This document shows positions 37,120 through 44,951 of a DNA stretch of 60,377 nt, piece by piece. The notes beneath the pieces are model-generated. The model did not search any database and was not told the origin of the DNA. It was given only the letters and a program-made list of their open reading frames with translations. Within the stretch, counting starts at the first letter, position 1. Each line of letters starts with the position of its first letter. This DNA is from Planctomycetota bacterium (GTDB lineage: Bacteria > Planctomycetota > UBA8742 > JACQVU01 > JANLHZ01): NCBI GenBank assembly GCA_024653775.1, contig JANLHZ010000106.1:1-60377 (forward strand). The letters run 5' to 3'. A program made the position numbers and the translations under genes.

Positions 37120-37932
37120 TTACTGATTACCCTTAGATCGCCAGAAAGAATCGTATCCTGAGTTATTCCAACTCCGCAAATAAGCTCTTCTATCTGTTAT
37201 CCAGTCGCCAACAGTCTCCGGGAATTCCTTGCGGAACACGGCGAACAGTCTGCCAATTGCTTCATTCCAGTGATCCATATTATTAGTAGCGACTGCTTCC
37301 AACCGCGCCTCCTCGATTTTCTCAGATGGAAACAATGCGAATAATTCTTTAACGGCTGTTGCAAAATCGAAAATCCTCGCCTTTCGCAATCTACCATGAC
37401 AAAAACGGCAATTACAAATGTCGTCGGATTGGCAATCGTCCAATATATACGGTCGATGCCAAGTTTCGCGATAGTCATATCGGCTCAAATAATCTATAAA
37501 TTGTGAATGAACGCTCGGATTTCCGCCAATTGCTATAACCTGAACCATCCTAAAAAACAAAGGCATATATGAGTCGCCCATCAACGAATACCAGTCAATT
37601 GCAGAAAACCTATCCGACAAAATGATGTCGGCGAGGGGGCCGTGTACAATTGTGTCGATTTCATCATCGCGGTACTCACTATGCCTTTCGGAGGTCAACC
37701 TGTAAATGTTGGCGCTAACGTATTCAACATCAGTCCACTTTTGAAACGACGAGGATTTGTTCGATTTCGATATGTTATCGAAATGTATAAAAGTGTGGTT
37801 ATTGCGTTTTGCCCTATAAATATCTGATTTTTTAGATTTAATAGTCGAAGCGAACCATACAGCCGTCAAAGCCATGAATAAAAAGCATAAGGTAAATATT
37901 TTAAATTTATATTTTGGGCGTTTTTTTTTCAT
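37120..37932 (-). CDS. AT-rich membrane-anchored protein
   Basis: A 270-residue protein without a recognised family. A basic N-terminus and one membrane helix (FKIFTLCFLFMALTAVWFAS) lead into a soluble, probably exported part. A cysteine group, DDCQSDDICNCRFCHGRLRK, could bind metal; CRFCH fits a CxxCH pattern but nothing else supports a cytochrome. The start overlaps the transglycosylase stop as ATGA (37929-37932), so the two are translationally coupled. The gene is clearly more AT-rich than its neighbours, a sign of different origin. A GTG-type start at 37971 would lie inside the upstream gene. Confidence 0.75.
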   Translation of the reverse strand: MKKKRPKYKFKIFTLCFLFMALTAVWFASTIKSKKSDIYRAKRNNHTFIHFDNISKSNKSSSFQKWTDVEYVSANIYRLTSERHSEYRDDEIDTIVHGPLADIILSDRFSAIDWYSLMGDSYMPLFFRMVQVIAIGGNPSVHSQFIDYLSRYDYRETWHRPYILDDCQSDDICNCRFCHGRLRKARIFDFATAVKELFALFPSEKIEEARLEAVATNNMDHWNEAIGRLFAVFRKEFPETVGDWITDRRAYLRSWNNSGYDSFWRSKGNQ

Positions 37933-39008
37933 GACTTCGGCAAATTTGACCAAATAGTAGACGGCTCCCACTTGGGTTGTTTTCTTCCAGCCGGTGTTGT
38001 AAATGCCACGCTGCCCTCACCTTGCTCCAACGCTTTCCTAACTTTATTCGTATAACGAGGGTCTCCCCCTCCGTTATACGCTGCGGCTGTCTCCATCAAC
38101 ATCTCTTGCGTCAGGGTTCCCCCGCAACGCCATCCGCCGCCGCGACCTGTGAATAAATGGAGAAACCATCTCGCACCCCAAAAAATTGATTCTTGCCCGT
38201 CTATGTTCCAATTCGTTAACGCGAGATCGTTTGGCGCCGGGGCAGACCCTGCAGTTTCGCCCGGTACAGGAACGATCAAGTCAAAATCATGTTCAAAAGG
38301 TCGCGATGCGCCAGAACCTGTACGCCATCTTTCTTCCGTTTCACCTCTCATTGCACCCATGGACGGATCCTGAGGATCTGCAACTTGCATCACGTCTTCA
38401 GAATCGACCCAATTCCTGGAGCCTCGCGGCACTATAGCTCCTGCCCCATAACCAATTGAGCTTTCAACCATTGCAATGTGTTTGATGAAATCGGCAATAA
38501 CCCGCATTTGTTCGTTGTCAAGACAAAGCCCCATCTCCTCATTCCAATATGCGACCGCGTTGATAAATGCGCTGTCGTACTTGTCGAATCTTCTTTCGTA
38601 TTTATCATCTTTGTCGAGAACGCCCATGCTTGTCAGAGGACCGATGTTAGCCATATTCTGGGAACTTCGAAGCGTAGCGGGGAATAAAATCGTTTCTCCA
38701 TTGGGCATTACTTCAGTTCGTGGCGGAGACACTGACTCATCTTCATAATCGACGAATTTGAAATACTCTTTTGTAAAGACATCCCGATATTGTCCTCCTT
38801 CGGGGGTATTATCGGGCAAATCCTCTTTTGGTACTTTCGGTTTCTTGTTAAAGTTGCAATTGATACAATCAACCTCTGGACTTGGAGACTTTTCTACATC
38901 GACTTGCGCATCGGTAATGCCGAAAAACCGTTTGTAATCCTGGAGTAGGAAATACTCATTTCTCTCCATCACGGACATGTTATATATTCTTTCCATGTCT
39001 TCCGGCAT
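37929..39008 (-). CDS. Lytic transglycosylase (virion-lysin-like)
   Basis: A 359-residue protein with a soluble-lytic-transglycosylase (SLT) domain in its C-terminal half. The catalytic Glu is 182 (HIAMVESSIGYG). DVMQVAD (about 205-211) and AAAYNGGGDPRY (about 308-319) match the ESxxxxxA...LMQ...AYNxG pattern. Residues 1-120 are unrelated, with CINCNF that could hold a metal. There is no signal peptide, which fits a capsid-borne lysin that opens peptidoglycan during entry, as PRD1 P7 does. The start has AGAGGTAG upstream and lies 2 bp after the preceding stop. Confidence 0.85.
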   Translation of the reverse strand: MPEDMERIYNMSVMERNEYFLLQDYKRFFGITDAQVDVEKSPSPEVDCINCNFNKKPKVPKEDLPDNTPEGGQYRDVFTKEYFKFVDYEDESVSPPRTEVMPNGETILFPATLRSSQNMANIGPLTSMGVLDKDDKYERRFDKYDSAFINAVAYWNEEMGLCLDNEQMRVIADFIKHIAMVESSIGYGAGAIVPRGSRNWVDSEDVMQVADPQDPSMGAMRGETEERWRTGSGASRPFEHDFDLIVPVPGETAGSAPAPNDLALTNWNIDGQESIFWGARWFLHLFTGRGGGWRCGGTLTQEMLMETAAAYNGGGDPRYTNKVRKALEQGEGSVAFTTPAGRKQPKWEPSTIWSNLPKS

Positions 39009-39010
39009 TT

Positions 39011-39982
39011 CTACCTCTGGATACTAGTCGTAAGAACTGTCAGCAGCGAATTCACCGGAGGCGTAGCGACGATATTAAGAATAGTATTCAAAACCAGGCT
39101 GTTTTCCACGCGAATCGCGCCCCTGACTCCGTTCCATGTGAAATCGTACATGAAAAATCCAGCCGGTATTCCTTCGGCCGTCGGCATTACGAGTCTCGAT
39201 CCCATCCTTGCAAGCATCAGGTCAAGCGCGGTTTCGACATCAGCCCGCACGAGTGAATTATTATTGTACTCTAGAATTTCGAAGGTGTCAGCAATATTTT
39301 GGCGCTCCCCGGTCGCGTCGTCCCTTATGAAGTAGGCGAGCGAAATGATGTCCCGTCTGCCGTTCGCGTTCTGCGACTGATGACGACCGGACTGGGTAAT
39401 GCCGAAAAACGAGGAAAGATTCGAGACGCGCATCAATGGACCGTTCGGACGCATCGACGTTTCCACCGCGAAAACGTCCGCGCTGACGTTCTGCAGCGTC
39501 CAGCCTGCCGGGGGACCGACCAGAATGTCGGCTATCGTTCCAAAGCGAAGGTCCAGTTGAACGCTCTGCGCGCCATAGACTCCGGCGAGTCCGGACGCGA
39601 ACTGTCCGGGCAGATCAAGGTTGATTTCGATATACCAACTGAAGGGGAACGTGGTCGCGCCGCTTATGACGTCGTTTATGTCCGCCTCTGTCCACCTTGA
39701 ACTTTGCATCTGAGTGAACGCGGCGTACCAGAAATAATCCCTCGGCGCCCACTGCTGAAGCACGACGTTATCGACGAGAAGCGAGGCGCTTTGAATCGCG
39801 TTCAGCGAACCGTCGCCCCGAAACGTTGCTGTGTCCGTGGAAAGCGGCTTCGTGATTTCGCCCCGGATCCTGAGCAGAATCCGGACAATGTTCTTCGAAG
39901 GATTTGTGAGCGTCCCCGACGGATTGCCCGTGTTCGCCCTGAATCTGAAATTGGTGGTGACTGCGTCCATCCCGTTTGCCAT
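39011..39982 (-). CDS. Candidate double-jelly-roll major capsid protein
   Basis: A 323-residue, almost wholly beta-rich protein. Two similar-sized halves are suggested: the first spans about residues 10-165 (NIVRILLRIRGEIT; SLLVDNVVLQQWAP; PFSWYIEINLDLPGQF; QSVQLDLRFGTIADI), the second about 190-323 (DIISLAYFIRD; NTILNIVATPPVNSLLTVLT). Length, the Leu-Pro-Gly strand near the middle of the first half, and the ending resemble double-jelly-roll capsids (PM2, PRD1, FLiP groups). This is my reading, not a search result. AAAGGA precedes the ATG. It lies between the 151-aa gene and the transglycosylase, in one transcript. Confidence 0.55.
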   Translation of the reverse strand: MANGMDAVTTNFRFRANTGNPSGTLTNPSKNIVRILLRIRGEITKPLSTDTATFRGDGSLNAIQSASLLVDNVVLQQWAPRDYFWYAAFTQMQSSRWTEADINDVISGATTFPFSWYIEINLDLPGQFASGLAGVYGAQSVQLDLRFGTIADILVGPPAGWTLQNVSADVFAVETSMRPNGPLMRVSNLSSFFGITQSGRHQSQNANGRRDIISLAYFIRDDATGERQNIADTFEILEYNNNSLVRADVETALDLMLARMGSRLVMPTAEGIPAGFFMYDFTWNGVRGAIRVENSLVLNTILNIVATPPVNSLLTVLTTSIQR

Positions 39983-40038
39983 ATCGGTCCTTTGTGGTTG
40001 CTTCTGTTTTGTTCAAGTCGAAAATCTTTGGAAAAACG

Positions 40039-40494
40039 TCAGGAAAGCACAACTGCGACGACATACGCGGTGGCGTCACCCGTGGTAAGTTCATCCACAT
40101 TCTGATCGGAGGCAATTTCGAACATAAGCGTCCCGCCGCCAAAGTCTATGGGAGTTTGCGATCCGTCGAATTGCGGTCCCGGCGAGGTATTTTTCAGTCC
40201 AGTCGAAACGCCTAACAGCGGCTCGCCGTTTACGAACTGCTTTCCAGCGACGCCGACGGCTCCCACGACGAAAGTTGCCGTGGTTCCGGTGAATGCCTCG
40301 TCGAGCTGAATCCACGCCGCGATTACGAAACTGAGCGGAGGCAGAGTCCCGAAGTTGAACGACTGGTTAGGCAAGCTTGCGGTAAGATCAGAAGTTGTGA
40401 CGCGTCTGCTGTATATCTGTCCTATGCGCAGATCCCGCATTACTTCAGGTCCGCCGCTGGTTCCGAATACGGGAATGTTTCCGACAAAAGTCAT
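40039..40494 (-). CDS. Beta-rich minor virion protein
   Basis: A 151-residue protein, first gene of the element's operon. Strands such as LPPLSFVIAAWIQLDEAF, TATFVVGAVGVAGKQF, GGTLMFEI and ATAYVVAVVLS resemble the small jelly-roll or fibre-base proteins often encoded beside phage capsid genes (the pattern Q-x-x-x-x-AF-x-G-x-A-T-F-V-G). GGAG lies 6-7 nt before the ATG at 40494. A gap of 56 bp separates it from the capsid candidate. The 110 bp upstream (40495-40605) hold an inverted repeat AATCGCGT/ACGCGATT and the presumed promoter. Confidence 0.7.
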   Translation of the reverse strand: MTFVGNIPVFGTSGGPEVMRDLRIGQIYSRRVTTSDLTASLPNQSFNFGTLPPLSFVIAAWIQLDEAFTGTTATFVVGAVGVAGKQFVNGEPLLGVSTGLKNTSPGPQFDGSQTPIDFGGGTLMFEIASDQNVDELTTGDATAYVVAVVLS

Positions 40495-40605
40495 ACTGGC
40501 TCCGTGAAATCGCGTTCGTTAATACGGAGTAGTTTGCCTATCTGAAAAAATCAGCGCCAGTATTTTCGGTCTTATCTTCGATTTGTGATAAAGTTCACGC
40601 GATTA

Positions 40606-40721
40606 GGACGTTCCTCGTCCGGTTCCACGAACCCGTGTGGGCGATAACCCCCGGCCAGGCCGCGGTCGTCTACGACGAAGACGTCGTCCTCGGCGGCGGG
40701 TTCATCGACCGCGTGTACTGA
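40606..40721 (+). pseudogene. mnmA: Duplicated 3' end of mnmA (candidate attachment site)
   Basis: These 116 bp repeat the last 38 codons and stop of mnmA in the same orientation. The three differences (GTA to GTC, AGG to CGC counted as two) are synonymous, so the same C-terminus is encoded. There is no start or upstream mnmA sequence. It ends the virus-like element on the right. Confidence 0.9.
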
Positions 40722-40783
40722 CCCGCGCGCGACATTTTCGTTAACCGTTTATCTCGCTCTGCAAAAATTCTAATCTTCGAGAG

Positions 40784-42013
40784 ATGAAAGCAACCGGACT
40801 ACTCTGGATCGGACCTCTATACGACCGCGGCGGCTACGGAAACGTCGCGCGGAACTTCATTCTCGGACTCTACGCCCTCGGCTATCCGGTGCGAACATTC
40901 AACCACGGTCCCATGCACGCCGAGATCCCCGCTGATCTCTTCGCGCTGATGAAGAAGCTCGAAACCGCCGACATCGGCGACTTCCCGGTCGTATGCATAC
41001 ACGCCCTCCCCGACTGCGTGGAGCTGTTCTCGATCAAAGGCGCGGCGATGGTCGCAAACTGCACCATCTTCGAAACTGATCGCGTTCCCTCCGTCTGGCC
41101 TGAGTTTTTGAATCTATACGACGAAATCTGGGTGCCTTCGCAGTTCAACGTCGAAACCTTCTCTTCGAGCGGCGTCGAAAAACGTCTGCTCGTAAAAGTG
41201 CCGTACGGAATGGACACGCACTTCTTCAGTCCGGAGCACCGCAAAGCCGGGTCGAAAAGATTTCCGGGGTTCACGTTTCTGTACTGCTTCGCGTTCGGAT
41301 GGCGCAAGGGCTTCGACCTGCTGCTACAGGCCTACCGCGAGGAATTCACAGCCGCGGACGACGTGACTCTTGTGCTCAAGGTCTACGCCTCGACCGAGGA
41401 ACAGAAAACGAAAATGCGTGCCCTGATGACGGACGAGTTCACCCGCGGTTTCAAAGGCAATCCCGCGATGCTCCCGCGGCTCGAGATTCTCGATCACGCG
41501 GTGAGTCAGGAGGAGCTGCGCGACCTCTACTCAGCGTGCGACGTGTACATTTCAACCGACCGCGCGAACGGCTGGGGGATGCCCTGCATGGAATGTATGT
41601 CGATGGGGATTCCTTCCGCGACGATCGACTGGAGCGGCAGCACCGAGTTCATGCTCGATGACAACTCGATCCTGATCCCTCCGGAGAGCGAACTCGAGCC
41701 GGTGGACCAAAGGCTCCAGGATTCGGACCCGCGACTCTACGAAGGGCACAAGTGGCGTAAGGTGAAGGTCAAAAGCGTCAGGTCCGCCATGCGACGCGCC
41801 TTCGAGATGGACCCCGCGGAACTCGACGAACTCGGCATGCGCGGCTGCGCGCACATTCAGACGGAATTCTCTCTCACCGCCGCGGCGGAGAAGCTCGTGA
41901 AGCATATCGAATCTCTCGACTTCCCGGACTCGAAACGCTCGGGTTTCAGGCTCAGGACGCGAAACCGCGTCGAACGCAAGCTACGAAAAATCTTCGGCGC
42001 GAAACCGCTGTGA
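40784..42013 (+). CDS. GT4-family glycosyltransferase
   Basis: A 409-residue GT-B glycosyltransferase. The N-terminal acceptor domain has GGYGNVARNFILGLYALG and IFETDRVPSVWPEFLNLYDEIWVPSQFN. The C-terminal donor domain has TFLYCFAFGWRKGFDLLLQAY and DRANGWGMPCMECMSMGIPSATIDWSGSTEFM, with the usual E-x7-E-like signature. A basic tail ends the protein. It would make surface polysaccharide. The gene begins 62 bp after the duplicated mnmA tail; before insertion, mnmA would probably have been its direct upstream neighbour. It is followed by a bidirectional terminator. Confidence 0.87.
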   Translation: MKATGLLWIGPLYDRGGYGNVARNFILGLYALGYPVRTFNHGPMHAEIPADLFALMKKLETADIGDFPVVCIHALPDCVELFSIKGAAMVANCTIFETDRVPSVWPEFLNLYDEIWVPSQFNVETFSSSGVEKRLLVKVPYGMDTHFFSPEHRKAGSKRFPGFTFLYCFAFGWRKGFDLLLQAYREEFTAADDVTLVLKVYASTEEQKTKMRALMTDEFTRGFKGNPAMLPRLEILDHAVSQEELRDLYSACDVYISTDRANGWGMPCMECMSMGIPSATIDWSGSTEFMLDDNSILIPPESELEPVDQRLQDSDPRLYEGHKWRKVKVKSVRSAMRRAFEMDPAELDELGMRGCAHIQTEFSLTAAAEKLVKHIESLDFPDSKRSGFRLRTRNRVERKLRKIFGAKPL

Positions 42014-42075
42014 AGTCAGCGGTCGGTTAATAGTGTTCGGCACGATTGGCGCTGAACACTATTGGTTCGTTCCAG

Positions 42076-42095
42076 AAAACCCGGCTGCGGGTTTT
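42076..42095. terminator. Bidirectional intrinsic terminator
   Basis: AAAACCCG pairs perfectly with CGGGTTTT around the loop GCTG, giving a T-tail in both directions. It lies 62 bp after the glycosyltransferase stop. Confidence 0.65.
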
Positions 42096-42164
42096 ACTCG
42101 ACGCTCACGCCAAAATTGGAGCGCAAGCATTCATGCCCGCAAAACTATGTGTTTTATACTCTAG

Positions 42165-42231
42165 TAACTACTAATGTAATTCATAATGAATTGTATTAGT
42201 AGTTACGATATAAATTTACAATTATATCGTT
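42165..42231. repeat. Large AT-rich hairpins
   Basis: GTAACTACTAATGTAATTCA pairs with 42187-42207 (2 mismatches in 21), and CGATATAA pairs with TTATATCG at 42207-42231. The loops are very short, so cruciform or RNA hairpin formation is expected. Confidence 0.7.
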
Positions 42232-42494
42232 AATCAATACTAATTCCTATTATTTTCATCGAATACAGAATAACAAGAATATCGTCCGAACGCAAACATC
42301 TTTTCATCAACTTTCTATCGTGCTGGTCACTGTGAACTTCCTGCATGTCGGGTATCATTATCTTCGAGACATGATGGCACTTTGATGTAATCACGTCAGA
42401 ATTGGCAGGCAATCCCGAACAAAACGCTGGCGACAAAATTCACCGCAGGAGGCGTGCCGAACACTATTGGGCGGTCGGTAGTCAATAGTCGGAT

Positions 42495-42581
42495 TTGGAG
42501 TGCAACGCGTAAGCGTTGCTTTCGATTTCCGCTCCGCTTACGCGAAGCGATCCAAAGCTGAACTTACGTTCAGCACTCCAA
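42495..42581. repeat. R3 hairpin element
   Basis: Terminal repeats TTGGAGTGC and GCACTCCAA enclose three hairpins with the same CGTAAG loop (read on one or other strand): stem GCAACG (42502-42519), stem CGCTTCG with one wobble pair (42530-42549) and stem GCTGAA (42557-42574). Confidence 0.8.
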
Positions 42582-42598
42582 GGGAATTCCTAATTTTC

Positions 42599-44857
42599 CT
42601 AAAGGGCATCCTCGTAAACGCGGTCGATCTTCTCGCGTTTGTATGCCTGTATGCGATCGCGTGGACGGAGCTGATCGAAGCCGTGGATTTTGATGCCGCA
42701 TTCGAGGCCTTCGCGGACTTCGCGGACGTCGTCCTTGAAGCGCTTGAGGCTGTCGATGCCGCGATCGTCCACGACGACGATGCCCTCGCGCACGACGCGG
42801 ATCAGACTCGAGCGCTCGATGATTCCGGAGACGACTTTCGACCCGGCGACGTTTCCCGCCTTCGGAATCTTGATGACCTGAAGCACCTCGGCTTCGCCCG
42901 TGACTTTCTCGACCTCCCGCGGCTTAAGCTTACCCGCGATTGCGAGTTTTATGTCGCTGATCATCTCGTAGATGATCTTGTAGGTGCGGATTTCGACGCT
43001 GTGCTCCCTCGCGAGCTGTCTTGCCCGCTGGCCGGCAACGGTGTGGAACCCGAAGATCACCGCGCCAGACGCGTCCGCGAGGTTGACGTCCGCCTCGGTG
43101 ATCCCGCCAACCGCGGCGTAGATGATCTTCACCGCGACCTCGCGCACCTCAAGCTCCTCGATCGCGCCGCGGAGGGTTTCGATGTTGCCCTGCACGTCGG
43201 CCTTTATGATGATCTTCAGTTCCTCCTTCCCGAGCGCGGCGAAACTTTCAAGCATCGACCGCTTCTCGCTCGCGAGAAGTTCCTTCTTTTTTCTGTCGGA
43301 GCGCTTCGACGCGAGCGTCGCGGCGCGCTCGAGGCTGTCGAGCACGAAGAACTTGTCTCCCGCGAAGGGAACGTTGCCGAGGCCGAGAACCTCGACCGGC
43401 GACGACGGCGGCGCGGACTCGACGCTTTCTCCAAGATCGTTTATGAGCGCGCGTACCCTTCCGGAGGTCGTACCGGCGAGGATGATGTCGCCTTTATGGA
43501 TGGTTCCGTTCGTAACGAGTATTCGCGCGACGATGCCGCGTTCGACGTCGCGCTCAGCCTCCAGAACGAAGCCCTGCGCCGGACGATTCGGATTCGCGCG
43601 GAAGTTGTGAAGCTCCGCTTCGGTGAGAATCGTGTCGAGGAGGAGGTCGAGACCTTCCTTCGTGTGAGCGCTAACCGGAATGCACTCGATGTCGCCACCC
43701 CAGTCCGCGGGGACGAGGCCGTTCTGGGAAAGCTCGCTCTTGGCGCGGTCGAGGTTCGCTTCGGGTTTGTCGATTTTGTTCAGCGCAACGACGATCGGGA
43801 CTCCTGCCTCCTTCGCGTGGGCGATGGCTTCCTTCGTCTGCGGCTTGACGCCGTCGTCTGCGGCGACGACGAGGATGACGATGTCCGTCGTCCGCGCCCC
43901 GCGGGCGCGCATCGATGTGAACGCCTCGTGACCCGGAGTATCGAGGATGACCACGGATCCCTTCGTCGTGTTGACCCAGTACGCGCTGAAATGCTGCGTG
44001 ATTCCGCCCGCCTCGCCCGACGCGACGTTCGCGTGGCGGATCGCATCGATGAGGCTGGTCTTTCCGTGGTCGACGTGGCCCAGGAACGCGATCACCGGAG
44101 GCCTCGTAACGAGCTGCGATTCGTCCTCTTCCGCGTCGAGTTCGTCCGCAAGCTCCTCCTCGAGGTCTTTCGGCCTTTTGAATTTGACCTCCTTGCCGAA
44201 GTCCATCGCTATCAGCCCGACTTCGTCCTCGTCGAGGACGTCGTTGATCCGCGCGGCTTTCCCGTGGGAGAAAAGCTTGCGGATGATGTCTGGCACCTTG
44301 ATTCCGACAAGCTGCGAAAACTCCTTCACGGTTACGGGAAGCTCCACTTCGTACGCCTTCTCGCGCTCGATCGGAATGGCGGGCAGCGTGCGCGTCCCGG
44401 CTTTCAGTTCCTTCACCTGCTTCTGCTTCGGACCCTTCGCCTTCTCCTCGGCCCGGGGGGTCGACTGGACCTGCTTCTGCATCGCGGCCTGTCGCTGCTC
44501 CTGCAGAGTCATAGGCGAGCCGCGGGACTTGAGGAGCTTCTCCTTGAAGCTCTTCGTGGCTTTGCGGGTCTCCTCTTCACGCGGGGAGACCTGCTCTTTC
44601 TTGTCCGTTTTCTGCCCGTGCCTCTCTTCCTTCTTCTTTTCTTTCTGCGCGCCGTCCTTGCCGACCTGAGGCTTCGGCGCGGCGGGCTTTATCAGTCCCT
44701 GTTTAACTCGATACGCCGTCCGTATGTGAAGAACGTGCATATCGGAAACCTGACTTAAATGATCTTCCGCCTTCAGTCCGAGTCCTCGGGCGATCTTTAT
44801 AATGTCTACGCTCTTGGCTCCAAGTTCGTAGGCGAGTTCGAAAATCCGGTTTTGCAC
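42599..44857 (-). CDS. infB: Translation initiation factor IF-2
   Basis: A 752-residue IF-2. The N-terminal IF2-N helix domain (RIFELAYELGAKS) is followed by a lysine/glutamate-rich linker, then the GTPase: G1 GHVDHGKTSLIDAI, G3 DTPGHEAF, G4 NKID. Domains II-IV end with the C2 fMet-tRNA-binding region (GYIERSSLI-like segment SGIIERSSLIRVVREG). It places initiator tRNA on the 30S subunit. The GTG at 44857 has GGGAG at 5-6 nt, whereas TTG at 44875 has none. It follows nusA by 94 bp in the classic nusA-infB order; rimP and rbfA are not adjacent here. Confidence 0.96.
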   Translation of the reverse strand: MQNRIFELAYELGAKSVDIIKIARGLGLKAEDHLSQVSDMHVLHIRTAYRVKQGLIKPAAPKPQVGKDGAQKEKKKEERHGQKTDKKEQVSPREEETRKATKSFKEKLLKSRGSPMTLQEQRQAAMQKQVQSTPRAEEKAKGPKQKQVKELKAGTRTLPAIPIEREKAYEVELPVTVKEFSQLVGIKVPDIIRKLFSHGKAARINDVLDEDEVGLIAMDFGKEVKFKRPKDLEEELADELDAEEDESQLVTRPPVIAFLGHVDHGKTSLIDAIRHANVASGEAGGITQHFSAYWVNTTKGSVVILDTPGHEAFTSMRARGARTTDIVILVVAADDGVKPQTKEAIAHAKEAGVPIVVALNKIDKPEANLDRAKSELSQNGLVPADWGGDIECIPVSAHTKEGLDLLLDTILTEAELHNFRANPNRPAQGFVLEAERDVERGIVARILVTNGTIHKGDIILAGTTSGRVRALINDLGESVESAPPSSPVEVLGLGNVPFAGDKFFVLDSLERAATLASKRSDRKKKELLASEKRSMLESFAALGKEELKIIIKADVQGNIETLRGAIEELEVREVAVKIIYAAVGGITEADVNLADASGAVIFGFHTVAGQRARQLAREHSVEIRTYKIIYEMISDIKLAIAGKLKPREVEKVTGEAEVLQVIKIPKAGNVAGSKVVSGIIERSSLIRVVREGIVVVDDRGIDSLKRFKDDVREVREGLECGIKIHGFDQLRPRDRIQAYKREKIDRVYEDAL

Positions 44858-44951
44858 CAGTTCTCCCGTTTTCAAAAGTATTGTTTCAAACCATATTACA
44901 TACCGCGTATACCCCTGGTTTCAGGTGACTTAGAAAAATTACCCACCGAAG

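Larger units (their letters stand above)
36591..40721. mobile_element. Candidate integrated virus-like element in mnmA
   Basis: The 4.0 kb between mnmA and its duplicated 3' end carries five leftward genes with virion-like products. The boundary repeats are direct (36591-36706 and 40606-40721; 113 of 116 bases equal), as attachment sites are when an element integrates into the 3' end of a gene and restores it. The inside is lower in GC than its flanks, most strongly in the 270-aa gene. I see no integrase, replication initiator or packaging ATPase, so it may be a satellite, a decayed virus, or use host recombinases. The alternative is a tandem duplication of the mnmA tail with later insertion. 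Confidence 0.7.
42029..42468. repeat. Inverted-repeat-bounded AT-rich block
   Basis: AATAGTGTTCGGCACG at 42029-42044 recurs inverted at 42453-42468, and GAACACTATT also occurs inverted near 42054-42063. The enclosed 400 bp is AT-rich and holds two strong hairpins and no supported gene. With R3 it fills the 585 bp gap between the glycosyltransferase and infB (42014-42598). Confidence 0.65.

Noticed and set aside
37380-37440. CxxCH motif as a cytochrome c site
   Set aside because: There is one motif only, in a cysteine cluster, without axial ligands or haem-protein context.
36591-40721. A tailed-phage remnant
   Set aside because: No portal, terminase, tail or tape-measure gene is present; a beta-rich capsid plus lysin fits a tail-less virus better.
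42230-42436. A 68-codon minus-strand frame in the AT-rich block
   Set aside because: No ribosome site or family trait is seen, and it overlaps hairpin DNA, so it is probably non-coding.
42500-44758. A 752-codon open frame on the + strand
   Set aside because: It lies opposite infB, whose motifs are unmistakable. The frame is a GC-rich mirror without domains or a ribosome site.
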